Positions 1 to 5,336 of a stretch of DNA of 5,336 nt are shown here, piece after piece. Location: NCBI GenBank assembly GCA_003235605.1, contig QJVU01000099.1:1-5336 (forward strand). Reading direction: 5' to 3'. The translations under genes and the position numbers were made by a program. Each line of letters begins with the position of its first letter. Positions within the stretch are counted from its first letter, which is position 1. Source of the stretch: Planctomycetota bacterium. Lineage in GTDB: Bacteria > Planctomycetota > UBA1135 > UBA2386. The notes below the pieces were generated by a model, which saw only the letters and a program-made list of their open reading frames with translations, made no database searches and was not told the DNA's origin.

Positions 1-978
1 ACGCATGCCGACGCCGAGGATCGCCTGTGACAGGAAGCCGACCAGACCGCAGGTGCCGTAGAGCAACATCCAGTCCAACCGCCACACCTCCTCGAACACG
101 AGCGACAGGCCCAGGACACCGGACAGCAACAGATAGCACAGTGCCACGAGCGTTTGCAACATGCCGGGATCCGGGAGCCGCAGGGCGGCTGGCGGCGGCT
201 TGTGGTGACGGAGCATGCCGACCAGACTGCTGAAGAAAACCGCGATGCCGCCAGCCGCTACGGCTGCAAACACCGGGGTCGTGGACATATGCAGCCACAA
301 CGAGGCAGCGAGACCGAGCACACCCACCTCCAAAAGGACGACCGTCGCCCACATGCGACTGTCGGTTGGTGGCGCGGCAGGTAGGAACATCGGCAGCAGC
401 CGGTAGCCGACACCGACAAACATGAGGGTGGCGAAGCCGAGTCCGGCGAGGTGAGCGTGCGCGAGCACTGCACCGACGTGGTCGCCTGGCAGCCAGCCAT
501 GCCCTCGATCAAACGCGACGAGCACCCCTAGTACGGACGCCAGCAGGAGGTTCGCGCAAGAGAGTCCGATGTGCGCTCGGATGGCGCCGGGGGCCCGGCC
601 TGCGAGCGCTGTCCATGCCCGCACCGACAGAACCACGAAACTGGCGAGGAGCACGAGACCAAAAACCCCGGCTGCATCGAAGCTCCCAACAAGGAGAGAA
701 AGGACAAACCCCGCGACTCCTAGCACGGTGCTCAGGCACGCGAGTCGGTCGGCTACACCCTTCGTGGCACGCATTCGCAAGGCCAACGGGCCGACAACCT
801 GCAATGCGCCGAAGATCGATAGGGTGATCCAACCGAGGGTTACAAGGTGCAGGATCGCAAGCGCGCGTGGCGTGAACAGTACGCCGTTCACGGACTCGGG
901 TTGGAGGGCAAGCAGGACGAGCGCGGTCAGCAACGCTAGGTGCGCGGCCCCCAAGTAGACAAGGACTGGGATTGACAC
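1..978 (-). CDS. Polytopic membrane protein, heme-copper oxidase subunit I / NnrS-like (partial, C-terminus beyond window)
   Basis: The reading frame is open from a GTG start at 978 to the left edge, giving 326 residues and no stop, so the C-terminus is missing. The visible part has about ten hydrophobic segments (roughly residues 4-26, 40-66, 80-99, 103-125, 134-155, 168-198, 209-229, 235-256, 273-295, 302-324). Two motifs stand out: HLVTLGW with His44 in segment 2, and AHAHLAGLGF with His174 and His176 in segment 6, followed by GYRLLPMFLP. Histidines placed like this before a G/W-rich helix are typical of proteins related to cytochrome oxidase subunit I and of NnrS-type heme/copper membrane proteins; this is recalled family knowledge, not a search result. 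It need not be a true terminal oxidase, and the rest of the metal-ligand set cannot be seen. The start overlaps the stop of the secreted-protein gene upstream (TAGTG), pointing to translational coupling. Codon use is looser than in its neighbours, with more CTA, CTT, TTG, GTA and GTT. The gene is real with good confidence; its function is only a fold-level guess. Confidence 0.8.
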   Translation of the reverse strand, partial: MSIPVLVYLGAAHLALLTALVLLALQPESVNGVLFTPRALAILHLVTLGWITLSIFGALQVVGPLALRMRATKGVADRLACLSTVLGVAGFVLSLLVGSFDAAGVFGLVLLASFVVLSVRAWTALAGRAPGAIRAHIGLSCANLLLASVLGVLVAFDRGHGWLPGDHVGAVLAHAHLAGLGFATLMFVGVGYRLLPMFLPAAPPTDSRMWATVVLLEVGVLGLAASLWLHMSTTPVFAAVAAGGIAVFFSSLVGMLRHHKPPPAALRLPDPGMLQTLVALCYLLLSGVLGLSLVFEEVWRLDWMLLYGTCGLVGFLSQAILGVGMR

Positions 979-980
979 TA
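976..980 (-). promoter_or_regulatory. TAGTG stop/start overlap (translational coupling)
   Basis: On the minus strand the TAG stop of the secreted-protein gene (980-978) shares its G with the GTG start of the membrane-protein gene (978-976). Only a weak GGTGG-like purine stretch lies upstream, too far for a good ribosome binding site. Re-initiation by ribosomes finishing the first gene is therefore the likely way the second is translated. This makes the two genes one transcription unit. Confidence 0.75.
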
Positions 981-2768
981 CTTCACGAACGCCACCTGCA
1001 CCGCGTTGGAGGCGAAGTCCCAGGTGGTTCCATCCTGGACGTAGGCGAACCAGATCTTCAGGCCCGCAAGCCCAGCCACCGGCGGCATTGTGAACTTCGC
1101 CTCGCCCAGGCCGTCCTTGTCCAGCGTGCCCACGAAACCTGCAAACGGCGCCGTGTTCGTCAGCGGGAGGGCGAAGAGCATCAGTGCATCCACGTTCAGG
1201 GGTACCTGCACGGAGCCCAGTGGGAAACCGGGAGTCGTGCCCGAGGCCGACATCAGCATGACGTAGAGCTTCTGCTTGTGGCTCGGGTTGTCGAGATAGA
1301 GGCCGATGCTCCCACCCTGCTCCGAGATCGTGCCGGGATACGCGGCAAGCGACGCCGTGCCCTTGCGACCGATCCATGTGGTCCAGACGTTCTGGGTCGC
1401 GGCGTACTCGTGCACGTACCACATGGTGTTTGGCTCCGCCGGATCCGGCGACACCGCCGCGTAGTCCCCCCACCTGAAGATCGAGTAGGGCGCGGTGTTG
1501 CCTTGCACGATCCTGGCAGGCCGCATCGTGCCCTTCGGATCGGTGGCCTTGCGCCAAGTCCGACCGATGGAGATGTAGCTGTTCGTCGAGGCTGTCGCGA
1601 ACACCATCAGGGCGTTATTGGCCGCGTCGACGTGGATCGCGTTATGGAACGTGTGGATCCCCGACCCTAGGTCCACCGTTCCCTGCTGCAGCAACAGGGG
1701 GGATCCGGTCGTGGGCCAGGCCAAGGTCGCGATCTCGTACCAGCGTGCCTTGACGGTGGGGTTGCCGACATGGTGGCAACACCACAGGGAGCCGTTCCGC
1801 CACACGCAGCTCCACACCCGGGAGTTGCCGGGGGACACGCGCACGCTCGAGCCCTTGGCATAGACACCTGCGGGCCACTGGTAGGTCGGCACCGTCAGGT
1901 CGAACGAAGTGAGCTGCGGCGTCGTGAGGGGGTTGGTGATCGCGTGGAGCCGGAGCTTGTTGGCGCTGCCATTGGTCGGTGCCAGCTGCTCCACCATGTA
2001 CATCGCGGGCGCCTGGCCCCAGACCACGGGCACGCCCCAGAAGCGGGTGCCCATGCGGAGCATGCTGGTCACTTTTGTGGGCTGTTTGCCGGAGAGCAGC
2101 GGCTGCTTCTCCACCATGTAGATCAGGTGCCGCGGCCCGGCGTTGCCGAACTGGAAGTCCGCGGTCATGTAGAGCACGTCCTTGTCGAGACCCAGGTTCG
2201 GCGAGTCGATGTCTCCCGCACCGCCGTTGTTGACGCTGGCCAGGGCGGTCACGTCGAAGCGGAACAGGTGCCACCTGCCGTTGGGGTCGGTGTCGTCGGA
2301 GACCGCCACCATGAAGTAGGACTGTCCGGCGTTCACGCTGGAGCTCCGGCCGTTTGCAAACGCCAGGAACCGCTTGGCCCACGGGTCCCAGTGCACCTCC
2401 GGATCGAACAACTTCGGAATGGCGCCCAAGCTGCCCCAGAATCCACTGCTGCCGATGATGTTCTGCCGGAAGGTCTCCTGCCCGTCCTTGGTGTAGAAGG
2501 AGATCTGCTCGTTCGTGATCAGGACCACGTGCTCGGGCCCCGCGGCAAGGTGAGGATCGGGAGGCGCCATCTGGGTCTGCAGGGTCGTGCCGCGGAAACC
2601 CAGGTCGCCGCGGTTCATCACCGCCGCCCCGCCGAGGGGGCCGGGCACCGCCGTACCCGACTCGGGGAACTTCTCCGGTTCCGCCTGGGAAAGCCAGGGA
2701 CGAGAGGACACCACGGCGAGACAGAGTGCGGCAGTGGCGGCGAGAACAGTGAGGCGACGACTGGGCAT
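978..2768 (-). CDS. Secreted beta-propeller-like protein of unknown function
   Basis: This 596-residue protein has a clear Sec signal peptide: Arg4-Arg5, a hydrophobic core at about residues 6-22, and probable cleavage after SQA-29. There is no lipobox. The body has features I recall from a family of large exported proteins of unknown function, probably beta-propellers: PPDPHLAAGPEHVV near residue 69, a DP-NGRWHLFRFD strand near 161, RNGSLW near 324, ARWYEIATL near 341, and WGDYAAVSPDP followed by MWYVHEYA and WTTWIG at about 433-467. The last 110 residues (from about 485) form a separate region with LYVMLMSASGTTPGFPLG and FVGTLDKDGLGEAKFTMPP, ending in a FASN-containing strand. It resembles a C-terminal region common in exported proteins of Planctomycetota. 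ATG at 2768 is chosen because GGAGGT lies 6 bases upstream; the in-frame GTG at 2774 directly abuts that site and is unlikely. Where the family usually has Ala/Thr after RNGSLW, this protein has Cys-Cys-His-His (residues 330-333). No catalytic function can be assigned; it is probably periplasmic or extracellular. Confidence 0.85.
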   Translation of the reverse strand: MPSRRLTVLAATAALCLAVVSSRPWLSQAEPEKFPESGTAVPGPLGGAAVMNRGDLGFRGTTLQTQMAPPDPHLAAGPEHVVLITNEQISFYTKDGQETFRQNIIGSSGFWGSLGAIPKLFDPEVHWDPWAKRFLAFANGRSSSVNAGQSYFMVAVSDDTDPNGRWHLFRFDVTALASVNNGGAGDIDSPNLGLDKDVLYMTADFQFGNAGPRHLIYMVEKQPLLSGKQPTKVTSMLRMGTRFWGVPVVWGQAPAMYMVEQLAPTNGSANKLRLHAITNPLTTPQLTSFDLTVPTYQWPAGVYAKGSSVRVSPGNSRVWSCVWRNGSLWCCHHVGNPTVKARWYEIATLAWPTTGSPLLLQQGTVDLGSGIHTFHNAIHVDAANNALMVFATASTNSYISIGRTWRKATDPKGTMRPARIVQGNTAPYSIFRWGDYAAVSPDPAEPNTMWYVHEYAATQNVWTTWIGRKGTASLAAYPGTISEQGGSIGLYLDNPSHKQKLYVMLMSASGTTPGFPLGSVQVPLNVDALMLFALPLTNTAPFAGFVGTLDKDGLGEAKFTMPPVAGLAGLKIWFAYVQDGTTWDFASNAVQVAFVK

Positions 2769-2774
2769 GGGCAC

Positions 2775-2780
2775 ACCTCC
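2775..2780 (-). promoter_or_regulatory. Ribosome binding site deciding the start of the secreted-protein gene
   Basis: GGAGGT on the minus strand (2780 down to 2775) is a near-perfect Shine-Dalgarno sequence. It lies 6 bases from ATG 2768 and zero bases from the in-frame GTG at 2774. The spacing favours the ATG and removes two residues from the longest possible reading. Confidence 0.8.
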
Positions 2781-2786
2781 GGGGCA

Positions 2787-2830
2787 GAGCGGCTACAGGA
2801 GAGCTGCTCGAGAGAGCTGCTTCTACAGGA
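2787..2830. repeat. Cluster of short direct and inverted repeats in the leader of the secreted-protein gene
   Basis: GAGAGCTGCT occurs at 2799-2808 and again at 2812-2821. CTACAGGA occurs at 2793-2800 and again at 2823-2830, flanking the first pair. GAGCGGCT (2787-2794) and AGCTGCTC (2802-2809) form an imperfect inverted repeat with one mismatched position and a 7-base loop. No T-run follows on the minus strand, so it does not look like a classical terminator for rocD. It sits within the 103 bases between the rocD stop and the next gene, so it would be in the 5' leader or between two cistrons. It could be a regulator site, an RNA hairpin or a remnant of local duplication. Confidence 0.5.
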
Positions 2831-2871
2831 CCCGCTTGTACCCGCCGACCGTTGCCAAGGGAACCGCGCGC

Positions 2872-4092
2872 CTAGGCCAACACCTTGGCGATCCGTTCCA
2901 GGGCCCAGGCGAGCTCCTTCTTCTGGATGACCAGCGGCGGAGCGAACCGGATCGTGTGGGTGTGGGTCTCCTTGCAGAGCATCCCCTCCCCCATCAACGC
3001 CTCACAGAAGCGGCGGGCACCTCCGGCATCGGGGTGCAGTTCCACGCCGATCCAGAGACCGACACCTCTCACCTCCTTGATATGCGGCGACGCAAGCTTG
3101 CGCATCTCCTCCAGGAACCAGTCGCCCAGCTCCTTGGAGCGGTTGAACAGGTCCTCGTCCACCAAGACGTCGAGAGCCGCTTCCACAACGGCGCACGCGA
3201 GCGGGTTGCCGCCGTAGGTGGAGCCATGGGTGCCGGGCGTGAAGACGTTCATCACCCTGTCGTCCGCCAGGAACGCCGAAACCGGATAGACGCCGCCGGA
3301 CAGGGCCTTGCCGATGGCGACACCGTCGGCACGGACCCCCGTGGCGCGGTGGGCGAGCACCTCACCGGCGCGGCCGAGTCCGGACTGAATCTCGTCACAG
3401 AGCAGCAGGGCGCCATGCTCATCGCATAGCGTGCGCAGGCCGGGAAGGAAGCCCGGCGGCGGGATGATCACGCCGCCTTCCCCCTGGACCGGCTCCACCA
3501 ATACCGCAGCGACGTTCTCGCCGTTCCGTTTCATGGCCTCGCGCACCGACTCCAGGTCTCCATAGGGGAGCACCTTGAACCCCGGCGTGAACGGTCCGTA
3601 GCCCTCCCGGCTGGTGGGGTCCGTGGAGAAGCCCACGATGGTCGTGGTGCGCCCGTGGAAGTTGCCGGTGAACACCAGGATCTCTGCCTGGTCTGGGGGA
3701 ATGCCCTTCACCTCGTACCCCCACTTGCGGGCAGCCTTGATGGCGGTCTCCACGGCCTCGGCGCCGGTGTTCATCATCAACACCTTGTCGTAGCCCGTGA
3801 GACCGGCCAGCTTCTGACAGCAGGGTCCGAAGCGGTCGTTCCGGAATGCCCGCGACGTGAGACTCAACTCCTTCGCCTGGTCGACAAGGGCCTGGACGAT
3901 GCGCGGGTGGTTGTGTCCCTGGTTCACCGCCGAGTACGCCGCCAGGAAGTCCAGATAGCGTCTGCCCTCCACGTCGTAGACCCAGATCCCCTCGGCCCGG
4001 GTCAGGACGATGTCCAAGGGGTGGTAGTTGTGGGCGCTGAAGCGCGCCTCGAGAGCGATCAGATCGGTGGTGCTGGCGATGGTGTTGCCCAT
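2872..4092 (-). CDS. rocD: Ornithine aminotransferase (ornithine--oxo-acid transaminase)
   Basis: This cytoplasmic PLP enzyme of class-III aminotransferase fold transfers the delta-amino group of L-ornithine to 2-oxoglutarate, giving glutamate semialdehyde and glutamate in arginine/ornithine catabolism and proline formation. The 406-residue reading has the usual family length. Family-specific stretches are plain: FSAHNYHPLDIV (about 18), FLAAYSAVNQGHNHP (about 49), NTGAEAVETAIK (108), NFHGRTTT (144), VEPVQGEGGV (199), DEIQSGLGRAG (233), and GKALSGGVYP with the PLP lysine at 262. Counterparts of the human enzyme's substrate and gating residues are present: Tyr23, Tyr53, Arg148, Glu205 and Arg382. 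These separate it from acetylornithine and GABA aminotransferases. The start is uncertain. ATG 4092 gives the normal N-terminus but has no good ribosome binding site; an in-frame GTG at 4188, with AGGG 9 bases upstream, would add 32 residues of low-complexity character. It is transcribed away from the ATPase gene across a shared regulatory region. Confidence 0.95.
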   Translation of the reverse strand: MGNTIASTTDLIALEARFSAHNYHPLDIVLTRAEGIWVYDVEGRRYLDFLAAYSAVNQGHNHPRIVQALVDQAKELSLTSRAFRNDRFGPCCQKLAGLTGYDKVLMMNTGAEAVETAIKAARKWGYEVKGIPPDQAEILVFTGNFHGRTTTIVGFSTDPTSREGYGPFTPGFKVLPYGDLESVREAMKRNGENVAAVLVEPVQGEGGVIIPPPGFLPGLRTLCDEHGALLLCDEIQSGLGRAGEVLAHRATGVRADGVAIGKALSGGVYPVSAFLADDRVMNVFTPGTHGSTYGGNPLACAVVEAALDVLVDEDLFNRSKELGDWFLEEMRKLASPHIKEVRGVGLWIGVELHPDAGGARRFCEALMGEGMLCKETHTHTIRFAPPLVIQKKELAWALERIAKVLA

Positions 4093-4216
4093 GCCGGCCA
4101 ATCTAGGGCCTGGGGGCTCCGCCGTCACCGAAGTCCAGGCCCCGTACACCTGCAAGCCCGTCGAGGTTTCGGTTGGGATTCGGGTCACGAACAGATACCC
4201 TGCACGGGCGGCGTGA

Positions 4217-4246
4217 TGTCATATAACATGGTTGTGTTATATAACT
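4217..4246. promoter_or_regulatory. Tandem palindromic operator boxes / candidate divergent promoter
   Basis: Two 12-base boxes, TGTCATATAACA (4217-4228) and TGTTATATAACT (4235-4246), match at 10 of 12 positions and repeat with an 18-base period. Their consensus TGTTATATAACA is a perfect palindrome. The right box contains the exact palindrome GTTATATAAC (4236-4245). Across the pair there is also a perfect 8-base inverted repeat, ATATAACA-N6-TGTTATAT (4221-4242). This is the only strongly AT-rich patch of the window and lies between divergent genes, 48 bases upstream of the ATPase ATG and about 125 bases upstream of the rocD ATG. TATAAC/TATAAT-like hexamers occur on both strands, so the boxes may overlap -10 elements, but no convincing -35 partner is seen. 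The geometry suits a dimeric repressor or activator; the regulator family cannot be named. Confidence 0.6.
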
Positions 4247-4281
4247 TGGCTGCGGGGGGCCCTGTCATACGTCGCATCCCC

Positions 4282-4289
4282 GGAGGAGG
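4282..4289 (+). promoter_or_regulatory. Ribosome binding site of the ATPase gene
   Basis: GGAGGAGG ends 5 bases before ATG 4295. It is a strong Shine-Dalgarno sequence and fixes the start of the gene, since no other in-frame start nearby is as well placed. Confidence 0.85.
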
Positions 4290-4294
4290 CTTCG

Positions 4295-5336
4295 ATGTTC
4301 GCCCGCTGGAACCTGGCCCGGAATCCGTTCGACCCCAACCCCATCTCGCTGCCAACCCTCGACTGGTTCGTGGGCCGCCAGCAGGAGGCCAGGCTCTGCC
4401 AGGGCCTCGTGGCCGCAGGGTCGGTCGTCCTGGTCGAGGGTGATCTGGGGGTGGGGACAACGTCCTTCGCCAACGTTGTCCGCTACCGCGCCGGCGCTCA
4501 CACCCCGAAGATGGAGCTCGCGGTCTACCGCGGCTGGAATGCCCAGACGTTGCTCGAGAACGTCCTGGTGGCCGTCATTCACGAACTCTCCCAGGACCCT
4601 CGCACCAGGAACTCGGCGGTGGTACGCAGGGTGCGGACGCTGGTGCAACGGGTGGAGAAGGCAGTGCACAGCGCCGGCGTGAGCCTCCTGGGATTCGGCG
4701 GGCAGATCAGCCGCAACGTCTCCGTGACACAGCCCGGCATCGTGCCGATGGAGAGCTTGCGACAGAGCCTCACGACCCTTGCTGGGGGGCTGCGGCCGCG
4801 TGCAGGCGGCGCCACGTTCAGCATCCAGCTCGACAACCTGGATCCCGACCTCACGTTCACCTCCGAGGAGCTCGTCTCCTTCCTGAACGACATCCGCGAC
4901 TCGCTGCAGCTGCCCGGGTTCGGATGGCTCCTCGTGGGCAAGAATGGTCTGGGAAGGTTCATCACCCGGCAGGTCCCGCGCCTCCGTTCGATCATCGCTC
5001 ACGACGTCGTGCTGGACCCGCTCTCGAAGGAGCAGGTGCAGCAGGTGTTGAAGACCAGGATCGCAGCTTGTGCCATGCCTGGCCTGAAGGCCAGGAATCC
5101 CATCGACAACGAGCTCCTCGAGGAGATCTACGATGCCTCGGGGGGCAGCCTTCGTGAGACCTTCAACATCTGCGGGAAGCTCTGCGTGGCCCTGGCTCCG
5201 GACCCTCTCTACGACCGGATCACCCGCAAAGAGGCCGGCGCGCTGCTGGCCGAGATCCTGGCCGTACAGTTCACCAGCATCCACCGCAGCCCGCTGCAGC
5301 GAGACATCCTCATCGCCCTCGCCGCCCGTCCGGGTT
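4295..5336 (+). CDS. AAA+/STAND-type ATPase with a lysine-less P-loop (partial, C-terminus beyond window)
   Basis: The frame is open for 347 codons to the right edge. The N-terminus has the pattern NPF (residues 10-12) and FVGR (25-28), typical of ORC/Cdc6-like and STAND-like ATPases that begin just before the nucleotide-binding fold. The P-loop is EGDLGVGTTSF (48-58): the glycines and Thr56 are in place, but residue 55 is Thr (ACA codon at 4457) instead of the usual Lys. The Walker B candidate is FSIQLDNLD (175-183), with Asp180 and Asn181 where many AAA+ proteins have Glu. A sensor-1-like strand GWLLVGKNGLG (220-230) is followed by VVLDPLSKEQVQQVLKTRI (248-266) and SGGSLRETF (292-300), a lid with Arg297 in a sensor-2-like place. 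The visible end, SPLQRDILIALAARPG, reads like the first helix of a winged helix-turn-helix, but is cut off. There is no signal peptide or membrane segment, so it is cytoplasmic. The gene diverges from rocD. I recall related uncharacterised ATPases with GVGTTSF, unverified here. The specific role is unknown; DNA-binding regulation or defence are guesses. Confidence 0.8.
   Translation, partial: MFARWNLARNPFDPNPISLPTLDWFVGRQQEARLCQGLVAAGSVVLVEGDLGVGTTSFANVVRYRAGAHTPKMELAVYRGWNAQTLLENVLVAVIHELSQDPRTRNSAVVRRVRTLVQRVEKAVHSAGVSLLGFGGQISRNVSVTQPGIVPMESLRQSLTTLAGGLRPRAGGATFSIQLDNLDPDLTFTSEELVSFLNDIRDSLQLPGFGWLLVGKNGLGRFITRQVPRLRSIIAHDVVLDPLSKEQVQQVLKTRIAACAMPGLKARNPIDNELLEEIYDASGGSLRETFNICGKLCVALAPDPLYDRITRKEAGALLAEILAVQFTSIHRSPLQRDILIALAARPG

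Noticed and set aside
569..958. Plus-strand and alternative minus-strand frames over 1-970
   Set aside because: The minus frame starting at GTG 978 is open over the whole stretch and encodes a coherent series of membrane helices with histidine motifs; the others are Arg/Pro-rich shadows.
2769..2774. GTG start at 2774 for the secreted protein
   Set aside because: It directly abuts the GGAGGT ribosome binding site, leaving no spacer; ATG 2768 has proper spacing.
2787..2809. Rho-independent terminator after rocD
   Set aside because: The hairpin is imperfect on the transcribed strand and has no T-run after it.
1770..2930. 386-residue open frame on the plus strand opposite the secreted-protein gene
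   Set aside because: It lies antisense to a gene with a signal peptide, good ribosome binding site and recognisable family motifs. Its translation is rich in Arg, Gly, His and Val with no domain, as expected of a shadow frame in GC-rich DNA.
4217..4246. Insertion-sequence or attachment-site end
   Set aside because: No transposase or integrase, no target duplication and no matching copy elsewhere in the window; position between divergent genes fits an operator better.
3655..4443. 262-residue plus-strand frame opposite the rocD start and crossing the intergenic boxes
   Set aside because: Antisense to the highly conserved N-terminal half of ornithine aminotransferase, and it runs in another frame over the ATPase start; composition is that of a shadow.
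4265..5284. 339-residue open frame on the minus strand opposite the ATPase gene
   Set aside because: The plus-strand frame has a strong ribosome binding site and ordered ATPase motifs. The minus frame has no recognisable motif and would run into the rocD regulatory region.

Overview
The window is GC-rich bacterial DNA, dense with genes and with strong G/C preference at third codon positions. It contains four protein genes and no RNA gene, CRISPR array, insertion sequence or phage gene that I can see. The taxon cannot be fixed from the sequence. The secreted protein at 978-2768 carries a C-terminal region that I recall from many exported proteins of Planctomycetota and similar environmental high-GC bacteria, which makes that kind of organism a reasonable guess and no more.

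Layout. On the minus strand, reading from about 4190 down to 1, are three genes in the same direction: ornithine aminotransferase (rocD, 2872-4092), a secreted beta-propeller-like protein of unknown function (978-2768), and the first 326 residues of a polytopic membrane protein resembling heme-copper oxidase subunit I or NnrS, which runs off the left edge (1-978). The last two are linked by a TAGTG stop/start overlap and are almost certainly co-transcribed. A 103-base gap with short repeats separates rocD from the secreted-protein gene. On the plus strand an AAA+/STAND-type ATPase (4295 to the right edge) is transcribed away from rocD.

The roughly 200-base divergent region between rocD and the ATPase gene holds the one conspicuous AT-rich patch of the window. 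It consists of two near-identical 12-base palindromic boxes 18 bases apart (4217-4246), which looks like a tandem operator or overlapping divergent promoter.

How the genes fit together. RocD moves the delta-amino group of ornithine to 2-oxoglutarate and so links arginine/ornithine breakdown to glutamate and proline. The other genes show no evident metabolic link to it. The most interesting items are the ATPase, whose P-loop has threonine where the lysine should be; the operator pair in front of it; and the tight coupling of a secreted propeller protein to a heme-copper-like membrane protein. I do not see a complete new system here, but the ATPase continues beyond the window and its downstream partners would be the place to look.
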